DNA of 19,701 nt from an uncultured Paraprevotella sp. (GTDB lineage Bacteria > Bacteroidota > Bacteroidia > Bacteroidales > Bacteroidaceae), in assembly GCA_900766785.1 (NCBI GenBank), contig CAAFWT010000062.1, positions 1 through 19,701 on the forward strand. The letters run 5' to 3'. Numbering within the stretch: the first letter of the stretch is position 1; every line of letters starts with the position of its first letter. The position numbers and the translations under genes are program-made. Below the pieces are notes generated by a model. That model saw nothing but the letters and a program-made list of their open reading frames with translations. It had not been told where the DNA came from and ran no database searches. Positions 14,201 through 19,701 of this stretch are shown here, piece after piece.

Positions 14201-15543
14201 CCAACGAGAGTGAAGTGTATCTGCCTGCTGTCATCGAGGAGATGATTCCCGTATCTCAAGCTATAGATCTGGAGAACTGCTGGATAGGCGAGGATGCTGC
14301 CGTACGAGACTTGGAAATCTATGATGAGTATGAGACCGAGCTCCTGGGATATGTACCTCATGGAATACAGAGCTGCTGCTACGCATTCCAGGCCGGACGT
14401 TATGCCAACAGCATCGTTGTGGAGGTTACCGATGGAACACTCACAGTGGGTATCAAGAATCCTGGCACAGGGCTCAATTATGACTGGACTGGATTCGGAA
14501 ACATCAAGCTCTTCTACCGCGGAACACTTGATGAGGCCACCGAAAGCATCGACAATTCTCTCAAGCATGCGGTGGCAAGAGCAAACACTCTGCTTGACTA
14601 CACTTATGACCTGGCCGACCTTGAGGCTACACCTAACTTCAGCGACGAACTGCGCACACGTATGCGCAATGCCATCAAGAATGTGGCAACAGCTACCACA
14701 GCCGCAGAGAAATATGCCCTCGTGGAAGAGTTCTCAGACATCTTCCGTTCTGTATACAGCTGTAAGAAGACATTCCTCAAAATGGCTCTGCTGGCAGACA
14801 AGATCTATGAGACCTACACCTCATTTGTTACAGAAGACGAGGAACTGCTGAAAACGATTAAGTATGTGGAGGAAATAACCTCCGAGGCATGGACCGGATA
14901 CGAAGGCTCTTACACTCAGGAAGAGGCTGAAGCCATGTATGAGAGACTCAAGAGTGAATTCCAGTCAAACTATCTGGAACTGAGACCTGATATGATGCAG
15001 AATAATGTTAACATCACAAGCACTGCTCCCTACACTTATCTGGTGGAATGCTTGGGTGGTGATCCCTATGTGGCCGTAAGTCCATTGGAAAAGACTCTGG
15101 AAGATGATGTCATATACATCACCTTCGAATACAAGTCTGCTACCGACACCAAGGGAGAGTTCTTCTACTCACCCATCGCAGCAGGACGCGATTACTGGTA
15201 TGACCTTATGCCTGCATCTGAGGATTGGGCACGTACCTTCATAGATATCTCCACACCTCGCAAGAAACTCGGCTGGGGAAAGGCTGGCGACTTCGTGCGC
15301 TGGGATGTGATTGAGAATGGTTATGATATCATTGAGATTCGCCATATCGAGTTGGTTACCGAGGCTCAGAAGGAGGCTATTCTTACCGGAATTCAGGAGG
15401 TGAACAGCACACTGTCGCCCATGGCTCCTGCTGACCAGAATACCTACACCATTGACGGCAGAATGTTCCGTCCGGGCGTAAGTCTGAAGAACCTGCCCGC
15501 AGGTCTTTATATCATCGGAGGCAAGAAGTATCTGGTGAAGTAA
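11218..15543 (+). CDS. Very large exported GLUG-repeat surface protein with duplicated end domains
   Basis: Function unknown; probably a cell-surface or secreted adhesin or glycan-binding protein of 1441 residues. A signal peptide spans 1-27 (cleavage after NAYA). Domain A is at about 28-165. Two beta-helix modules with GLUG-type repeats follow, B at about 173-431 and B' at about 482-750 (GGIAGKTSG, GGFVGINSSG, GLIGGSTGGG, and SNC/TNC steps). Each ends with a similar G(E)LC-LNG block followed by QT and NP. Between them is a short Cys motif, HQYQSDGLCSVCGG (458-471). Then come a helical stretch (about 756-915), a jelly-roll-like domain starting LVNADFTNGFEGWEG (916 to about 1102), more helix, and domain A' (about 1259-1381), a copy of A. 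The tail GLYIIGGKKYLVK resembles Bacteroidetes C-terminal sorting tails. No catalytic motif is seen. The frame opens at 11173; 11218 was chosen for the signal peptide. Confidence 0.85.
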   Translation: MKKNKPIWMRYVAAITALLTMSLNAYAEDIYLTHAAKTENQVTITDGEDGVMTVVSQGGDPFFQLTPLPRDLEDNETYIILEYQSDTSLPELVEFFFSPIAGGREQHFDNGLAHTEGDEWRVAYMDITNARKNFDWGAKGDFLRFDLGSKAATVKFRNIRVTTAPVYDPTELVQIGTAEELAAFMDRVNKNLHFGINAELTADIDFTAYSKRLQFFSGNFNGAGHTLTVNYNVDGSYASPFEVLSGTVENLIVKGTIACTEKYSGGIAGKTSGATIRNCCSFVDILPTITGDGTHGGFVGINSSGVTFENCLFAGSITSETTTNCAGFIGWCGSKAVLSNCVQVGSVDLQESDLNIWARCPQNATLSNCYYLNPVASSAEAMGTQVTADMVSNGGLCFLLNGDQTNISWTQTIDTNPYPMPFTTYKQVYAVGELKCDGTPLSEITYSNEKNDNPIPDHQYQSDGLCSVCGGLNTHLLEPNDEGFLSLSTPDHMVWFSHMVANNNPTIKGRLTADINLTGKAIEPIGSQQIPFTGTFDGGMHRISGLYIEKPDNMFVGLFGAVSGGADISNLILSDDCYINGKGYVGLIGGSTGGGTATLTNLGNEGSVTGSAQNVAGIIGCSDGSACRFLMTNCYVTGNISGDREAAAFTGWAGNQGSRMTNCWTTAAVEGTSGDNVYCARGDNMTFTNCYSLYGTQTTIISEDAVTSGELCYKLNGGSLVAPNFYQTLSEDSNPLLESSHGVVYVTDAGIYADIHDEESFKDFSNMVFEDGETLLQDLVAQTSLIEQFTNGLSVLKGITDRDAFLTQYVEFLEIKKELLDSKQAYADYDAKMQETLDYLTEAGLSGATAQKLESYLTENIEPNEDFINGSYSYIMTQHVLDAEQLATETATIDTWTKKAIAEGFEKDTEITDMLVNADFTNGFEGWEGVTATGSGTNGKIRAAESYAKTFDMYQTLTDLQNGIYEFQVYGTFRPGGSMSTGNRYSTNLAASIYANESEVYLPAVIEEMIPVSQAIDLENCWIGEDAAVRDLEIYDEYETELLGYVPHGIQSCCYAFQAGRYANSIVVEVTDGTLTVGIKNPGTGLNYDWTGFGNIKLFYRGTLDEATESIDNSLKHAVARANTLLDYTYDLADLEATPNFSDELRTRMRNAIKNVATATTAAEKYALVEEFSDIFRSVYSCKKTFLKMALLADKIYETYTSFVTEDEELLKTIKYVEEITSEAWTGYEGSYTQEEAEAMYERLKSEFQSNYLELRPDMMQNNVNITSTAPYTYLVECLGGDPYVAVSPLEKTLEDDVIYITFEYKSATDTKGEFFYSPIAAGRDYWYDLMPASEDWARTFIDISTPRKKLGWGKAGDFVRWDVIENGYDIIEIRHIELVTEAQKEAILTGIQEVNSTLSPMAPADQNTYTIDGRMFRPGVSLKNLPAGLYIIGGKKYLVK

Positions 15544-15559
15544 CAGGATGAGCATATAC

Positions 15560-15576
15560 GTGGAAACCATTTCCAC
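15560..15576. repeat. Small perfect hairpin after the large gene
   Basis: GTGGAAA, loop CCA, TTTCCAC: a 7-bp perfect stem 17 bases past the stop codon at 15543. No T-run follows. It may protect the transcript end or simply be incidental to the stronger hairpin just downstream. Confidence 0.4.
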
Positions 15577-15588
15577 CTGATTATTACC

Positions 15589-15628
15589 GAAGAAGGGTGG
15601 CCTCCGCTTGTGGAGACCACCCTTCTTC
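15589..15628 (+). terminator. Rho-independent-type terminator of the large gene
   Basis: GAAGAAGGGTGG pairs with CCACCCTTCTTC (12-bp perfect stem), extended in the loop by CTCC/GGAG. It is followed on the plus strand by the pyrimidine run TCTTTCTTCTCATT. It lies 46 bp past the stop of the large gene and before the convergent yidD end. The opposite strand has no T-run after the stem, so it acts mainly rightward. Confidence 0.8.
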
Positions 15629-15735
15629 TCTTTCTTCTCATTCCAGTTCACTGCCATCGGATATCGGAAGAATAAGGCTCTGCAGAAAAACAAGGGGGAG
15701 ATTCCTAAATGAAGCCTATCTCAGTTAAGATTCCC

Positions 15736-15987
15736 TCAGTCGGGCACGGGGTCATATCCGCTACCACCCCAAGGATGGCATCTCAACAGACGTCGGATGG
15801 TGAGCCAACTGCCTCGCAATACTCCATGACGCCTCAGAGCCTCAAGGGCATATTGGCTGCAGGTGGGTGTGAACCTGCAAGACGGCGGAGTGAGTGGGGA
15901 GATGAATTGGCGATAGAACAGGATGGGCAGCATTACCACCCATGCCAATGCCTGACTGAGTCTACTTGGTTTGCGCGACGCTTTCAT
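15736..15987 (-). CDS. yidD: Membrane protein insertion efficiency factor YidD
   Basis: Small membrane-associated protein that assists YidC-dependent insertion of inner-membrane proteins. The 83 residues begin with a basic N-terminus and a hydrophobic/amphipathic segment (LAWVVMLPILFYRQFISP). The YidD signature follows: SCRFTPTCSQYALEALRRHG, then LLRCHPWGGSGYDPVP, with its three conserved cysteines. Its ATG lies inside the end of rnpA (26-bp overlap), so it should be translationally coupled. It is the last gene of the hemD-rnpA-yidD string and converges with the large exported-protein gene. No separate terminator is evident in 15629-15735. Confidence 0.95.
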   Translation of the reverse strand: MKASRKPSRLSQALAWVVMLPILFYRQFISPLTPPSCRFTPTCSQYALEALRRHGVLRGSWLTIRRLLRCHPWGGSGYDPVPD

Positions 15988-16345
15988 GAATGCGGTACAG
16001 TAAATGTTGCATCTTCTGCATGATGGCCTTGGTGGGCAGCAGTTCTGAAATATTCCATAAGAAGGCTATATCCAGTCCCGTATGGATTCCCTGCAGAATA
16101 GGCTTGTTAAGCCGGTAGGCTTCCCTGAGCTGCCTCTTCACACGATTGCGTTTCACAGCCTGCTTGAAATGACGTTTGCTCACGCTCACCATGATGCGGA
16201 TACCTGGCTCGTCGGTCTCTATGAAGACGGCCCTAATGGGAAACACACTGATGGACCGACGCTCTCCGCTGAAGAGTCTTTCCAGCGATTTCCGACTGCA
16301 CAGACGTTCGCTCTTGGGTAAAGTGTATAGGCGCGAGTCAGCCAT
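15962..16345 (-). CDS. rnpA: Ribonuclease P protein component
   Basis: Protein subunit of RNase P, which removes 5' leaders from pre-tRNAs together with the RnpB RNA. The 127 residues include the start LPKSERLCSRKSLERLF, a central MVSVSKRHFKQAV strand and the RNR signature KRNRVKRQLREAYR that contacts RNA. The ATG overlaps the hemD stop by 8 bases (ATGGCTGA), and the gene's 3' end overlaps yidD. In many bacteria rnpA sits next to rpmH near the origin; here, as in other Bacteroidetes, it is tied to hemD instead. No rnpB gene is in this window. Confidence 0.95.
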   Translation of the reverse strand: MADSRLYTLPKSERLCSRKSLERLFSGERRSISVFPIRAVFIETDEPGIRIMVSVSKRHFKQAVKRNRVKRQLREAYRLNKPILQGIHTGLDIAFLWNISELLPTKAIMQKMQHLLYRIHESVAQTK

Positions 16346-17084
16346 TTACCTGGGCAATATAAGCCTTCAAGGCTGCTGTAATGCTCGGATATTCGGGCGA
16401 GGGAGCCTCAAGGTCCAGTCTGAGTCCTGCATCGCGAACAGCCTGTGCTGTGGATGGTCCGAAACATCCTATGGCTATATCTCCCTGCTTAAAGTCGGGG
16501 AAATTCTTCTTCAGAGCCTGTACGCCGCTTGGACTGAAGAAGATGAGCATGTCATAATCAAACGGCTCATCGGGGGTGAAATCGTTGCTTACGGTACGAT
16601 ACATCACACCGCATGCATGACAGATATTCTTGGCAGCCAGCAATTCAGAGATATCATCGTTGTGAACGTCACTCATAGGGATGAAATACCTCTCAGCCTT
16701 GTGCTTGTAGATGACAGTCACCAGACCATCGGCCTTGCCTGTGGTACCGAAGAAAACCTTGCGCTTGCGATACTGTACATACTTCTGAATATAGAGAGCC
16801 ACCATCTCGGTGATGCAGAAGTATTTCATATCCTCGGGAATAGTGACACGGAGTTCACGGCACAGGTTGAAGAAATGGTCCACCGCGTGACGCGAAGTGA
16901 AAACAATCGCAGTATAATCCAGAATATTTATTTTCTGCTGTCTGAACTCTCTGGGAGTCACACCTTCCACTTTGATAAATGGGCGGAACACTATGTCCAC
17001 GTTCAAAGACTTGGCAATGTCATAGTAAGGCGACTTTTCTGACGAGGGTTTTGGCTGCGATACGAGAACCTTCTTAATAGTCAT
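16338..17084 (-). CDS. hemD: Uroporphyrinogen-III synthase
   Basis: Cyclises hydroxymethylbilane to uroporphyrinogen III with inversion of ring D, in haem/corrinoid synthesis. The 248 residues match the two-domain fold of this weakly conserved family: start MTIKKVLVSQPKP, then SPYYDIAKSLNVDIVFRPFI, then the inter-domain segment YTAIVFTSRHAVDHFF. The second domain carries DYDMLIFFSPSGVQALKKNF followed by IAIGCFGPSTAQAVRDAGL, the most typical HemD block. No active-site residue can be assigned with confidence. It lies 17 bp after the DUF4271 gene and overlaps rnpA by 8 bp. Its position matches the Bacteroidetes DUF4271-hemD-rnpA-yidD arrangement. Confidence 0.9.
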   Translation of the reverse strand: MTIKKVLVSQPKPSSEKSPYYDIAKSLNVDIVFRPFIKVEGVTPREFRQQKINILDYTAIVFTSRHAVDHFFNLCRELRVTIPEDMKYFCITEMVALYIQKYVQYRKRKVFFGTTGKADGLVTVIYKHKAERYFIPMSDVHNDDISELLAAKNICHACGVMYRTVSNDFTPDEPFDYDMLIFFSPSGVQALKKNFPDFKQGDIAIGCFGPSTAQAVRDAGLRLDLEAPSPEYPSITAALKAYIAQVNG

Positions 17085-17101
17085 TTCTTCCGTAATTATT
17101 C

Positions 17102-18190
17102 TTATAGTAAGTCCGTAATTTGTGTCAAAAATTCAATCGTAACCCATAGAGGAGCCACTTCGAGGGTGCAAAAGTACACAAATAAATGCAATACACCATA
17201 AGTTTTAACATAAAATAAGCGTATTGACTTGAATAAGAGAAGGCTCTTGATGAGTACTATCACTCCCAAAAGGCTGCCTGCAATCACGTTGCGGGAGGGG
17301 GTGGTGTATAGCATAACGAGGAGAACAGGGAAGAGTGTTACAGCCTCGAGAATGAACAAGAAGAACTGGATATTGTGCCACTCCTGACGTACTTGCTTAT
17401 CAAAGAAAATCCAATTGAGAAACTTGTAAGAATATGCTTTACACAGAAAGTAAGCCCACCACACCGTGACGTATATGGCTTGCAGCGAGAGGCGGTCCAT
17501 GATGCTTGACATTTGGCCCAAACGCTTCTGTTCAATTACGGAGATGGCTATACCTCCCATGATGCTGAGCAACAGACAGACGAAAGGCATGGAGAGCAAT
17601 CCCTGAGCCATGCTTTGTGACTGCCGGCGTCCCTGACGGGTGTGTGAGGGGAGAAAGAAGTCATGCATCTGCGAGCGCATCTCGTGACCATAACGCAACA
17701 GGATGTATATCAGCATGACGAAGCATAGGAGCACGCCGCAGGTGAGCATGCTGTCGGAACTTGCCCCATAGGGAATCCTGGTACAGGGGAATCCCTGGGT
17801 TCTGCTTGAGAGTTCTGGATGCCAGTAAGGGGTGTCACAGAAGAAACCCTTGTCAGATTGCGGGAAGTGCGTCAGGGCCTTGATGAGGCTATCAGCAGAG
17901 GTCTCATGAGCGAGGGAGTCCGATGGCAGAGTCCATATGGTGGCAGATGTGGCGTAGGCTTCCCCTAAGGTATCCTTTGGGAGAGGATATTCCTGACGAA
18001 GAGAGTCTGCCACAGGTTCGTGACGGACGGGAGGGGAGACAGCAGGTTGGGCATGCAGAGACGTATCTGACGGTACTGTATCGCCTTCTGTCGGGAGGAG
18101 TACCGTGTCGGGCTCCTGATGAGAAGGTGCAGTCTGGAGGCTGTCGGGCACTTGCATCAAGGGTGTGCCATGGACCCCGCAAATGATCAT
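17102..18190 (-). CDS. DUF4271-type integral membrane protein
   Basis: Function unknown. It has 362 residues. The N-terminal 170 or so are low-complexity, rich in Pro, Ser, Thr, Asp and His (for example PSDTSLHAQPAVSPPVRHEP), and probably disordered. After this come about six transmembrane segments: GVLLCFVMLIYILLRYG, MPFVCLLLSIMGGIAISVI, AIYVTVWWAYFLCKAY, FFLFILEAVTLFPVLLVML, VIAGSLLGVIVLIKSLLLF and LHLFVYFCTLEVAPLWVTI. This matches the Bacteroidetes DUF4271 family found next to hemD. The frame is open to an ATG at 18223, but the ATG at 18188-18190 overlaps the stop of the LOG gene as ATGA, a classic coupling arrangement, and was preferred. A haem- or envelope-related role is suggested only by neighbourhood. 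Confidence 0.83.
   Translation of the reverse strand: MIICGVHGTPLMQVPDSLQTAPSHQEPDTVLLPTEGDTVPSDTSLHAQPAVSPPVRHEPVADSLRQEYPLPKDTLGEAYATSATIWTLPSDSLAHETSADSLIKALTHFPQSDKGFFCDTPYWHPELSSRTQGFPCTRIPYGASSDSMLTCGVLLCFVMLIYILLRYGHEMRSQMHDFFLPSHTRQGRRQSQSMAQGLLSMPFVCLLLSIMGGIAISVIEQKRLGQMSSIMDRLSLQAIYVTVWWAYFLCKAYSYKFLNWIFFDKQVRQEWHNIQFFLFILEAVTLFPVLLVMLYTTPSRNVIAGSLLGVIVLIKSLLLFKSIRLFYVKTYGVLHLFVYFCTLEVAPLWVTIEFLTQITDLL
17169..17200 (-). promoter_or_regulatory. Possible internal promoter for hemD-rnpA-yidD
   Basis: The minus strand reads TATG (17197-17200; 3 of 4 to TTTG), a 20-base spacer and TACTTTTG (17169-17176; perfect TAnnTTTG). It lies within the last codons of the DUF4271 gene, about 85 bases before the hemD start. 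The -7 octamer is identical to that of the cysE promoter. It could be a chance match within coding sequence. Confidence 0.35.
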
Positions 18191-18771
18191 AGGGCAGCAA
18201 ATCGGCGAATGGAGGTATCCCACAAAGGCGTGTCTTGTACCAGATGGAGTGCTTCCTCGGGAGTGGTGGCCACACGCCAGATGGCGGTATGCTGCTGACG
18301 CATGAAATGTGCATCGGCCGACTGCTGCAGGAATGCGAGCAGGGAGTCATAGTATCCATCGGTATTGAGGATTACGATAGGCTTGAGATAGAGTCCCAGT
18401 TGCTTCCACGTAATCAGTTCGCTCATCTCGGCCAGCGTGCCGCATCCTCCAGGGAGGAAGATGGCAGCATCGCTCATCTCCGCCATCTTCTGTTGACGCA
18501 TGTGCATGTCGGCCGTCTCCACGATGCGTGTCATATGCTGATGACACCACCCTTCCTCTATCATGAATGTGGGTATGATGCCCAGAGCCTGACCACCATT
18601 CTGAAGACAACCGTTGGCAGAGGCATTCATCAGTCCCTGATTGCCTGCTCCGTTGACAAGCATGATGCCACGCTGGGCCATACCTTTACCCAACTGGTAT
18701 GCCGCATCGAAATACTTGCGGTCCACTTGCGAACTGCTGGCGCAGTATACGCATATGCTTTTGATGTCCAC
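18187..18771 (-). CDS. LOG-family (TIGR00730) nucleotide 5'-monophosphate phosphoribohydrolase
   Basis: Predicted Rossmann-like enzyme that splits nucleoside 5'-monophosphates into base and ribose 5-phosphate. The family includes the plant cytokinin-activating enzyme LOG and bacterial AMP/purine nucleosidases. The 194 residues begin with KSICVYCASSSQ, followed by VNGAGNQGLMNASANG. The conserved MHMRQQKM (Arg92, Lys95) and PGGCGTLAEMSE (107-118), whose Glu115 is the catalytic acid, are both present. The start codon is GTG at 18769-18771, since no ATG lies between it and an in-frame stop upstream. Its stop overlaps the DUF4271 start (ATGA). The spacer to metK is 74 bp and shows no clear promoter or terminator. 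The physiological substrate is unknown. Confidence 0.9.
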   Translation of the reverse strand: MDIKSICVYCASSSQVDRKYFDAAYQLGKGMAQRGIMLVNGAGNQGLMNASANGCLQNGGQALGIIPTFMIEEGWCHQHMTRIVETADMHMRQQKMAEMSDAAIFLPGGCGTLAEMSELITWKQLGLYLKPIVILNTDGYYDSLLAFLQQSADAHFMRQQHTAIWRVATTPEEALHLVQDTPLWDTSIRRFAAL

Positions 18772-18845
18772 GATATCTATATAATATTATGTACGCGCCC
18801 GAGAGGCTCACCTGTGCTGATGGCCTTCAGACGCGCCTGTAAGTA

Positions 18846-19701
18846 TCAGAGGCCAAATGCCTCCTGGATTTGTTTCACGTAATCGAGTTTCTCCCATGTG
18901 AAGAGTTCCACCTCAATCTCCTTGGTGGTATGATAGAGTGACTCAAAGCGTTTGGTCACCACACGGGGCTCTCTGCCCATATGTCCGTAAGCAGCAGTCT
19001 CCTCGTAGATGGGATTGCGCAACTTGAGACGTTTCTCTATGGCATAGGGGGTGAGAGGGAACATCTGCCTGATGCGCTCGGCTATCTGGCTGTCAGAAAG
19101 CTGCACATGACTGCGTCCGTAAGTATTGACATACACACTCACAGGTTCTGCCACACCGATGGCATAACTCAGCTGTACCAGCATCTCATCAGCTACTCCT
19201 GCTGCCACCATGTTCTTGGCAATATGACGTGCAGCATAGGCAGCCGAACGGTCCACCTTGGAAGGGTCCTTGCCGCTGAATGCTCCTCCGCCATGGGCAC
19301 CCTTGCCTCCGTAGGTGTCCACAATTATCTTACGGCCCGTGAGACCGGTGTCCCCGTGAGGTCCACCAATGACAAACTTACCCGTGGGGTTGACATAGTA
19401 CTTGATGTTTTCATCGAAGAGTGCCAGTATCTCGGGTTTCTGTATTCCCTGCAGCATGCGAGGCACCAGTATCTCCCTCACGTCCTTCTCTATCTGCCTT
19501 TGCATGGCCTCATCGCTGTCAAATTCATCGTGTTGGGTGGAGAGGACGATGGTATCGATACGCAGAGGTGCACCTCCGTCGGAGTATTCGATAGTGACCT
19601 GACTTTTGGCATCGGGACGCAGATAAGTCATCTTTTTGCCCTCCTTGCGTATTTCAGCCAATTCCACCAGAAATCGGTGGGCCATTTCGAGTCCCAATGG
19701 C
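18846..19701 (-). CDS. metK: S-adenosylmethionine synthetase (N-terminal part outside window)
   Basis: Makes S-adenosylmethionine from methionine and ATP; it supplies the cofactor used, among others, by the RlmL-like methyltransferase here. The visible 285 codons enter in frame as PLGLEMAHRFLVEL, which matches the MPLALELAHRLL block of MetK, so the gene continues past the right edge. Family signatures are present: GGPHGDTGLTGRKIIVDTYG, the glycine-rich GGAFSGKDPSKVDRSAAY loop and YAIGVAEPVSVYVNTYG. The C-terminus ends IQEAFGL. About the first 140-150 residues are missing, judged from the usual 430-residue Bacteroidetes length. The residue at 19695-19697 is an internal TTG, not a start. Confidence 0.96.
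   Translation of the reverse strand, partial: PLGLEMAHRFLVELAEIRKEGKKMTYLRPDAKSQVTIEYSDGGAPLRIDTIVLSTQHDEFDSDEAMQRQIEKDVREILVPRMLQGIQKPEILALFDENIKYYVNPTGKFVIGGPHGDTGLTGRKIIVDTYGGKGAHGGGAFSGKDPSKVDRSAAYAARHIAKNMVAAGVADEMLVQLSYAIGVAEPVSVYVNTYGRSHVQLSDSQIAERIRQMFPLTPYAIEKRLKLRNPIYEETAAYGHMGREPRVVTKRFESLYHTTKEIEVELFTWEKLDYVKQIQEAFGL

Noticed and set aside
12673..14568. Minus-strand frames of about 296 and 297 codons opposite the large exported protein
   Set aside because: They are antisense to a repeat-rich gene with consistent domain structure and a signal peptide. No motif, promoter or start context supports them.
18772..18845. Repeated ACGCGCC heptamer between metK and the LOG gene as a regulatory repeat
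   Set aside because: Seven bases twice in 74 bp is weak. The copies are not helically phased in an obvious way and no promoter elements accompany them.

Overview
The window looks like chromosomal DNA from a member of the Bacteroidales, most likely Prevotellaceae-like. The signs are promoter elements of the Bacteroidetes type (TAnnTTTG with a TTTG-like box about 20 bases upstream), A-rich leaders without Shine-Dalgarno sequences, a DUF4271-hemD-rnpA-yidD gene string, RlmL- and S9-peptidase-type proteins of Bacteroidetes style, and an IS1380-family insertion sequence. Base composition is close to even. The genus cannot be fixed from the sequence alone.

Left block (1-5505, all minus strand). 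A probable operon reads cysE-type serine acetyltransferase, then a THUMP/RlmL-like rRNA methyltransferase with a long Arg/Asp/Gly-rich tail, then a secreted S9 prolyl peptidase, then purD (its C-terminal half lies outside the window). A good Bacteroidetes promoter (CTTG-N20-TACTTTTG on the minus strand) sits just upstream of cysE.

Central accessory block (5617-15543). Two exported GH43-family glycoside hydrolases sit 11 bp apart on the minus strand. Divergent from them, on the plus strand, is a very large exported protein of 1441 residues. It carries two GLUG-type beta-helix modules, a jelly-roll-like middle domain, helical linkers, a duplicated domain at its two ends and a Bacteroidetes C-terminal tail ending GLYIIGGKKYLVK. 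This is a small polysaccharide- or surface-related locus without susC/susD in view. A complete 1598-bp IS1380-family element (9479-11076; 15-bp imperfect inverted repeats, TAATT target duplication) lies in the divergent intergenic region. Joining its flanks restores a promoter-like GTTG-N20-TAGATTTG in front of the large gene, so the element appears to have landed inside the -33/-7 spacer. The element itself holds an outward-facing promoter-like sequence that could replace it. A strong terminator hairpin follows the large gene.

Right block (15736-19701, all minus strand). These are housekeeping genes in tight overlap: metK (5' end outside the window), a LOG-family nucleotide phosphoribohydrolase with a GTG start, a DUF4271 membrane protein that starts inside the LOG stop codon, hemD (uroporphyrinogen-III synthase), rnpA (RNase P protein) and yidD.

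The points most worth following up are the nested-duplication architecture of the large exported protein, the promoter apparently split by the insertion sequence, and the paired 11-bp-spaced direct repeats upstream of the GH43 genes. No tRNA, rRNA or CRISPR array was seen.
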